Below, piece by piece: positions 57,186 to 64,000 of a DNA stretch of 64,000 nucleotides. Every line of letters starts with the position of its first letter. Position 1 is the stretch's first letter. The translations under genes and the position numbers were made by a program. The DNA lies in assembly GCA_007922305.1 (NCBI GenBank), contig ML677348.1, positions 22,732,124-22,796,123 of the forward strand, read 5' to 3'. The stretch comes from Dermatemys mawii (taxonomy: Eukaryota > Chordata > Testudines > Dermatemydidae). The notes beneath the pieces were generated by a model that worked only from the letters and a program-made list of their open reading frames with translations, ran no database searches and was not told the DNA's origin.

Positions 57186-57360
57186 CAAATGAGATTCATG
57201 CATGCGGCATCCTATAAGCATTTCATAAAGTCTAAATACTAAACACCAATTTAACATCTATTTTAAATATTTTGGAAACCAGCCTGGTTTTTAGCTTTTT
57301 ATTGGTCAGAGTTCAGTTGAGGCCTGGGGCCTTGGCATGAGCAGATACCTGGTCTGCCAC

Positions 57361-57755
57361 TAGGGTTGCCAACCCTCTAGGATTGCCCTGGAGTCCCCAG
57401 GAATTAAAGATTAATCTGTAATTAAAGATTATATTCACGGGCGGCTCTACGATTTTTGCCACCCCAAGCACGGCAGTCAGGCAGTCTTCGGCAGCACGCC
57501 TGCGGGAGATCCGCTGGTCCTGCAGATTCGGCGGCCTTTCTGCGGGAGGTCCGCCAGCTCCGTGGCTTTGACTGACCCGTCGCTGAAACGCCGCCGAATC
57601 CACGGGACATGCTGCCGAAGGCCATCTGACTGCCACCCTGAAAGCGACAGTCAGGTTGCCCCCCTTGGCTTGCCGCCCTGGTGCCTGAAGTAGCCCCTGA
57701 TTATGTTATGCAATAAAGTCTCCAGGAATTTGTCCAACCAAAGTTGGCAACCCTA
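57361..57755 (+). mobile_element. hAT-type MITE of the GGGTTGCCAA family, copy 2 (outer)
   Basis: The ends TAGGGTTGCCAACCCTCTAG and AAAGTTGGCAACCCTA are inverted repeats, with flanks TCTGCCAC and CTTGCCAC (6 of 8). The inner AATTAAAGATTAATCTGTAA matches the copy at 25930-26051. It is interrupted by another element at 57436-57699; without the insert it is about 123 bp. Confidence 0.8.
57436..57699. mobile_element. hAT-type MITE nested in another hAT MITE
   Basis: The ends CACGGGCGGCTCTACG and GAAGTAGCCCCTG are imperfect inverted repeats. The flanks ATTATATT (57428-57435) and ATTATGTT (57700-57707) agree at 7 of 8 positions. It is GC-rich with inner TGCGGGAG(A/G)TCCGC repeats, and non-coding. 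Confidence 0.75.
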
Positions 57756-57763
57756 CTTGCCAC

Positions 57764-59242
57764 TGTTACAGATGTTACTACTCATCCAGAATAAGGGTGG
57801 CAGTGTAGGGCCATAAATCTTCTTGCTGTTCCTGGCATAGGAAATAAGGAATGGCAGTGGTCTGTTTACCCAAATCTCCATCTTTAAAAACACAATTCTG
57901 TGCATTTAAGAAATGACAATCCGAGACAATAGTTTCTCCTGAAAATAGATATCACTGTCCCCAGAACAGCCATTGTTTCAACTAGTGCTAGAAATTTGGG
58001 TAGCTGCTTGGGATCAGCTTATGCACTGAGAATAATTGCTTAGTCATTCATGCTTTTTAATATAGGCTATTAAGACTGCAGTGATAATTTCTGATTAGTC
58101 ATGCAGACATTGTTAAAGGGCGGATGTGTGTGGGCAGATCTTTAACTTGTGTAGGTCTTGACACAGAATGACCAGTCTCTTACATCCCTTCCAAGTACAG
58201 TAATCTAACCCCCAGGGAATGCAATGTGGTGGTTGGAGAGTTTGGTGGGGTTTTTTTTATTTTTTTTTCATATCTAATCCTTTGCTCTTGGGAAAGTTGC
58301 GAGGATCTGTACTTCTAAAAACCCATTTTCTAATATACAAGTTCTGCATAATGCTTTCAATATCTAGCTCTCTGTGTCTCAGGAAGGCTTAAATTGAGAA
58401 ATCCAAACCACCTGGGGTCTGGTGGAAAGCTGGGAAGATTTGCTTCCTGTAAAATGTGTTGAGCAGTGTGCTATGCAGGAGAGAGTATTATCTAACTGAT
58501 GGGGATAATTTCAAAATAGGATGTGTCTGTATTGCATGAATAAAATTGGCAGGAGTGGGCTCATTTGAGTACACAACTGCACTTGCAGTCACTTGAACAT
58601 TTAAGCACCAATTAATACATGCAAAATTCTTGTATTTTCATGTGTAGTTATGATGCATTTAAAAACTGCATTTGTAATGCATTAGTCTCCATTTGTTCCA
58701 GTCAAATTACTGAGGAGTGTATTTGATTTTGAGGTCATTTTTTGAAAGAATTTTAGTTAAAAACAAAAACAAAAAGCCTAATAGGTACAACTGTGCAGTG
58801 CTGTGGTATACCAAGCCTTTAAGGTACTATTAGTGCATTAGGTGTCCAACAGCTCAGAGGAACAGCTACTGGGCCCTTATAGGTACTAGCTCTGGTTCCC
58901 CCTCCCACTCCTGCCCACCCCCCTGCCCAGACATGTGGCTAGAGTGGAGTATTTTACTAGGTCTGGCAAGAAAGGGAAAGCTGTAAATGCCATAAATAGA
59001 GTATCTTAAACAGGTATAGCTCAAAGTAAAACAATAGTGGTTCCTACTTGGTCCTTGGGGGCGGGGGGAAGCCTAGTGCAGTTCTTTATTTAAAGCCAAT
59101 GAGGGGCTGCAGTTTTCCAGGTCAGGCACAGCTAGTCGTGTGTCCTGTTGGAGCCCCTTTGCACTGGCTTCCTGCCCAGTCTCTGCTGCCTCCTCACAAG
59201 TTCCACAGAGACATGAACCTGCTTGCAGTGTCTAACAATCAT
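57764..59242. other. No gene; T-run near 58251-58268
   Basis: AT-rich unique sequence. A minus-strand AATAAA-like TTTATTTAAAG lies near 59081-59091, but an LTR could not be supported. Confidence 0.45.
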
Positions 59243-59250
59243 GCCTTGTT

Positions 59251-59373
59251 TAGGGTGACCAGATGTCCCGATTTTATAGGGACCATCCCGATTTTTGGGT
59301 CTTTTCCTTCTATAGCCTTCTGTTACCCCTCACCCCTGTTCAGGTTTTTCACACTTGCTGCGTGGTCACCCTA
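59251..59373 (+). mobile_element. hAT-type MITE of the AGGGTGACCAGAT family, copy 4
   Basis: The ends TAGGGTGACCAGATGTCCCG and CGTGGTCACCCTA, with flanks GCCTTGTT (59243-59250) and GCCCTGTT (59374-59381), 7 of 8 matching. 123 bp, same orientation as copy 3. Confidence 0.9.
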
Positions 59374-59381
59374 GCCCTGTT

Positions 59382-60707
59382 TCACACATGGTTCCGTGGC
59401 TGCTCTTGCAGCATTCTCTGCACCCTGTTCCCAGGAAATTTCCGTGCATTCAGCTGGTCCTGGCTTGCGTGCAGCTGCTACTTCCCCAAAAGCCAGGTTA
59501 CTTCCTGGGTCAGGGTGTTTCATAGCATTTCTGCCCTACTAGCTAGGCCGGGGATAGGAATGCACCGACCTATTAACCTCCAGAGGGCCCTAAATCAGTG
59601 AAGAGAAGGTTGATGGGAATTGTAATTTCCAGTTTAGTAGATTAGTGCATTGGAAAGAGGAAAAACTATTTTATTTAAAAACTCAAATAGTTAAAAAGAA
59701 AACTGGGGAAAAAAATAAACGGTGACAGAATACTGTGAGTCAAATCCTGTGGTCCTTTCTGTAGTCCCTTAATGAAAACATATTTCCTACGGACATTTTA
59801 ATGAAGGTTTTGCCTGACTAAAGACTGTAGAATTTTGTCCTACATGTCAAAAGAAAAAGAACATACTTCAGCAGTGTCCAATCCACCGATAACAATGCTG
59901 TTGAAGAGGGAGCATCAAACATACTCACAGTTCAAGGACATATGAAACACTGCAACCACTATTCTATTCTGCATGGGTGCTTACACTGAGTTCATCACCA
60001 CAGTATCTTAGCACCTTCCAGTAGTGCCTTAGGTGACATGATTAACATCTGCCACATGTCGTTTGTTCTTTCATCCTGTCCCCTGGGGGAGAAGTGTGCA
60101 TAGTGAAATGTTTTGGTTTGGTCGGGTGTGTGTTGTAGGTTTTGTTTTATTTTTGTGTTTTTATATATATGCTACTATGTGTTAGAGGAGTCAGGTCAAA
60201 GACATGCACCTTGTTCTTACGGTGGAAAGTGATGAGGTTTGTGATGATCTTTAGTTCCAAGGGGAGTTCATTCCACGGTTTTGGATCAGCCCCCAGGGAA
60301 GTTCTTTCTCCCTCACAGATGAACTTTACCCTTACTGAAGAGGGTTCCATTGTCCCAGTGATCTTATATGTTACTGTAAGCAGTGAAATAAAGGGAAGAG
60401 ATGAGAGAGAGAGTTTTATCCTGCTAATCTGGCAGAGAGGAAGTGGTAGAGTCTCTGTTGTCTTTAAGGCACAGCCGTGTGTTGGAGGCACTGTGGAGGT
60501 ACCCTGCCCCATCCTCCTTGAAGTATTGTTGCTGCTGCAGGCACAATGCTTCCTAGAGCTTTGAGGATCACAGGGTGTGCACACAGCCACTCTGTCACTT
60601 CAGAAAAGGGTGCAACATCTACTTTCTATTGGGTCTGGCCTGCTCTGCTCATGCTCACTCACTTTAGACAAGCTACCACCAGCAGTGGCACTGGCCTCAC
60701 TCCTGTC
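59382..60707. other. No gene; possible old repeat at about 60230-60560
   Basis: The segment with GGGAGTTCATTCCACGGTTT has open frames on both strands (140 and 147 codons) but no motif. It may be a repeat fragment. The rest is unassigned. Confidence 0.4.
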
Positions 60708-60715
60708 TATCCAGC

Positions 60716-60839
60716 TAAGGTGACCAGACTGCAAATGTGAAAAATCAGGATGGGAGTGGGGGAGTAATAGGAGCCTATAAAAGAAAACAACCCAAAAATC
60801 GGGACTGTCCCTATAAAATCAGGACATCTGGTCACCCTA
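60716..60839 (-). mobile_element. hAT-type MITE of the AGGGTGACCAGAT family, copy 5
   Basis: The ends TAAGGTGACCAGACTGC and GGACATCTGGTCACCCTA, with flanks TATCCAGC (60708-60715) and TATCCAGT (60840-60847), 7 of 8 matching. 124 bp, opposite orientation to copy 3. Confidence 0.85.
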
Positions 60840-60847
60840 TATCCAGT

Positions 60848-62611
60848 TGTCTAGCTTCTTCTGTTGGCAGCAATCAGTGTAGTATCTGGGCACCAGTATG
60901 GGCTACACAAACATTTTGCTCTGTGTGTGTATGTGTCACACGGTTAGGGAGCTTCCTTATGTTGTTGCCTTGAACCTCATCCTCTTTTTGGACCAGCGCA
61001 GGAACTGAACATGGCCTTACCTTTTAGTGTCTTTCCTTTTTCTTCCTGGCAGCTGTCTTGGGGATAAGCATTAAAGGTGACTCTAAAGGATAAAATTCTA
61101 GTATTTTAATTTAATATTCTGGTCTTAGTATCAGTGGATGTTGCGGGGGGAGGGGAGCAGTTGTAGCCTACTATAAATTACTTTAGTTTTGGTTAGCAAA
61201 ATCCAGTGGCTGAAGAGGCATGCGGGGAGGGAAAGGAACTGGCACAATCTATTTGCATCACACAAAACTGGAACAAATAAGAGGGGACAGGATCAAGGCG
61301 GCATTGATCAGTGTCCAGTTGTGCAGGCATAGATTTCCATTAATGTTTTGAAAATCAGAAATTCTGCGTATTCTGTTTTATGTTAATTGAGCACTTTGGG
61401 CACAAAACAGCCTGCTGATACATTCCATGTCTTCATCTGCATTTCTTATACTGCTTTAATGAAAATATATCTCTTGCGATTGCATCTTAAATGGATTCTT
61501 TGAAAATGCAGCTCTGTTAATCTTGGGGAAGAAACTTATTCTGCATTAAACAGTCAGAGTGCTATGGGAAAAGTGAGGTTACAGAGGATTGGCAGGAGGC
61601 TACCACCTGAAAGCCCATTCCTCAATATTTGTATGTGTGAGTTATTGAGAACAGCTAATGTTTCCTGCTAAGGAAAATCATGATCCTTTGAACGGAATGG
61701 TGATTCTTTATGAAGACTCCTCCAATTTGCTGTTGCAGTGTTACAGACCCACAGCAGTAAGTACATTAAGTCTGTGGCTCCCTCGGGTTTCTTTTTAAAC
61801 TAAAATTAATCTACAAACCTCTTCAAAATTTGAGCTTTCATATAGGATTAAAAATTAATACAATTATTTAATGAACATATTCTGTATTTCCCCCTTCAAC
61901 AATAGCTTGGTTAAGTGGAGAGATATACCTAACAGATGTTTTTTTGTGTGTATGTTGCTTGACAGCAATTGGCACCTTACATCGGCAAAGCTTAAACCAA
62001 TTATGAATAGCTGGCACAGCAAAAATCAAGATCAATACAACACAAGGTTGATTTTTTTCTTGTAATATTATTTTGTTGAGGAGTTGGAGGGAGGTTAGGG
62101 AGGAAGGAACAATAAATGTATGTTTTTGCACTTCTGTTCCTATGACAGCAGAGTGCAATCAGTGTGTCTTGTGACAAGGAAGTAGTATCTCATATATCTT
62201 TAGAAACATAGGTAATAGCTGTACATAAGAATAGGGATGCAAAAACACCATCATAGCTTTCCACCGTCATAGGGGTCATTTACCACAAAGAAGGGGGAAT
62301 TGGCGATCCTTTAGTTTCTCCCTCAGCCTCCTTGCCCCATTGTGAGGTCTCCAATTAGGCTCTCACTAGTGGCTGCATCTGCAGCAAAGCCAATCCAAAC
62401 CACCCCATTTTTCTACGCCCTGGTGCTGAAGAAGAGAAAATTAGCCAGCCGGAGGCTGAGAAACTGAAACTCCGAGGTAAGACAGCAATTGAGGTTGCCA
62501 CACTGTAAGCTGGCCTGCCTGCCATTTAAAACTGTGCATGCAGGGAATAAAAGACACTGTCAGGTATGCCTCATCTCTTCCTTCCCAGTAAAAATAGAAC
62601 AGGTCTAGAGA
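60848..62611. other. No gene seen
   Basis: Overlapping frames near 61868-62158 lack motifs. No repeat was recognised. Confidence 0.4.
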
Positions 62612-62918
62612 CCGACCATAGATGTATGTCTTCACTACCCACCAGATTGGCAGGTAGTGATCAATCTACTGGTGATTGATTTATCGTGTCTCATCAAGAC
62701 ATGATAAATCGATCGCCAGAGGTACTCCGATTCACTCCGGAACTCCAGCTCGCAGAGAGGTGCAAGCTGGAATCGACGGGGGAGCCTGCTGGCAACCGCT
62801 GCTGCCGTGAGGACATCAGGTAAGTCATCCTAAGATGCGCCGACTTCAGCTATGTTATTCATGTAGCTGAAGTTGCGTGTCTTAGGTCGACAACCCCCGC
62901 TACTGTAGACCAGCCATA
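62612..62918. mobile_element. Harbinger-like MITE with inner hairpins
   Basis: The ends near CCATAGATGTATGTCTTCAC (left) and GCTACTGTAGACCAGCCATAG (right) are eroded versions of the GTCTACACTA-type terminus. The inside holds two clear hairpins: GATTTATCGTGTCTCATC against AAGACATGATAAATC (about 62678-62710) and GACTTCAGCTATGTTATTC against ATGTAGCTGAAGTT (about 62840-62872). The pattern matches a turtle family I recognise. No duplication is readable. Confidence 0.7.
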
Positions 62919-64000
62919 GGATTAGTGAGTCTTCCATCCAGTTTTGTGAAGATAGTTCATTTGAGGAAGAGATCAGCTTAACAACAATAGTTCCAGCAAG
63001 CTGATCTGGAGAGATGAGGCATTATTCTGAATTTGTCGCTGCTGCCTATGTAGAGGATGAGGTTGATCTCGCAGAACCTTGCAATGGTATCAGACATTGA
63101 AAAGTTGCTAGGGAATATAAATTAGAGGACAGGAATACCTTACTTCACTTACTGAGCAAGACATGATTGTCCTTCCAAGCCTGTTAAGGATCATTGTGTC
63201 CTTGGAAGATATAAGAGAAAGTATCCTGCCTGTCCACTGTTTGGTAAATTCTTTATCTTCCATCTGGAGCACCCCGATCATAAATTCTTGGTCCCCATAA
63301 CTCTCATAAGCTAGGTTGCCTTACAGAAAAGAAACAGACTGCCTGAGCAGTGCCCTTCAGCAGTCTCTGGTCCTACCACAGGTTGCACCTCGCTGGATAG
63401 CAACATATCCCTAGGAATACTGTAGACAAGAAGGTAGATTGAACTTTCAAAGAAATGTTTACACTCCCCAACTATTTCTATGGCTTTCTCAGAATGCATT
63501 TCAACCCAGCCGCTGAATCTGTCATCGACCCAGTAAATCCCAGTCCAGTTTGAAAGGCACATTCCTTTTATAGCCTGACTGCAGAAGAGGGTGTGCTAAG
63601 AGTTTCAGGTTGCATGCATTACAACACAGTGGCTAAGAACATGGAATGATGATTTCTCTGAGCCACACTTTACATTTTTACATTCTGTCCTCAAGTGACT
63701 GTTTAGATCAATCTCTAAGCAATATTTCTAAAGAGACGCTGTCTTCCAGACAATCCTTCCAAAAGAACCAGTAGTATAAGGGAAGTCGTCCTATAACTAT
63801 ATTTGTATGGTTCCTCTTTTAAGCAGGTCTGTGAGTGTCCCTGTTAGTGTAAGGGGATCTACTTTACGCCACCTTACATATGACATCTAAAATTGGCTCT
63901 ACGTTACTAAAAGTGGCCTCCGTTCTGAACCTGCCCAGATTGCTCTTGTAGACAAAGTCTTGAACTACGTAGGTTGTATTCTGCTCACTTGAATCCCTGG
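62919..64000. other. No gene seen
   Basis: The 83-codon frame at 63311-63562 (minus) has no motif. No repeat was recognised to the end of the window. Confidence 0.4.

Noticed and set aside
60142..60590. 140- and 147-codon frames on opposite strands
   Set aside because: Mutually antisense, without motifs or splice context; possibly within an old repeat.
1..64000. CRISPR arrays, bacterial operons, phage or plasmid genes
   Set aside because: No regularly spaced short repeats with unique spacers, no gene-dense coding and no ribosome-binding pattern; all evidence points to vertebrate DNA.

Overview
The window reads as vertebrate nuclear DNA, most likely from a turtle. That assignment is an inference: I recognise CR1 LINEs, Penelope-like elements with a GIY-YIG domain, PIF/Harbinger transposons with a Myb-like partner gene, and many hAT-type short elements typical of turtle genomes, and no search could be run. 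No bacterial operon, CRISPR array, tRNA or rRNA gene was seen, and no intact host protein-coding gene. The only candidate host coding piece is a 42-base possible micro-exon at 5245-5286. The window is therefore probably intronic or intergenic.

Layout. 1-4050: a decayed Harbinger transposon with a Myb/SANT-like gene (plus) and a transposase (minus) facing each other, split by a 1062-bp solo LTR that carries 94-bp tandem repeats. 4051-8906: mostly unique sequence with one Penelope tail and two small hAT elements. 8907-10910: a large non-autonomous element with a Penelope copy inside it. 11039-18945: five hAT or hAT-like elements, one pogo/Tigger-like element and one solo LTR. 19150-24385: two old CR1 copies and an L2/Jockey-like LINE remnant. 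25930-29025: a hAT element, a palindromic repeat, a solo LTR, and a pogo/Tigger-like element holding a 100-N assembly gap. 29028-32976: nearly 4 kb without a recognised repeat.

32985-39719: a hAT element, then a foldback hAT whose arms include transposase sequence and which is itself interrupted by a near-perfect Penelope palindrome, then another hAT element. 41560-48081: two MIR SINEs, an LTR-like stretch and a 618-bp hAT element. 50798-51721: a Harbinger MITE (TTA duplications), a second inverted Penelope pair and a 122-bp hAT MITE, almost back to back. 52630-57185: a 2.8-kb CR1 with damaged catalytic residues and two LTR-like blocks. 57361-62918: a hAT inside a hAT, two more copies of the 122-bp hAT family and a second Harbinger-type MITE.

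Target-site duplications could be read for about twenty insertions, so the order of nesting can be worked out in several places. The strongest novelty candidates are the two inverted-repeat Penelope insertions flanked by 12-13 bp duplications and the hAT foldback element that hosts one of them.
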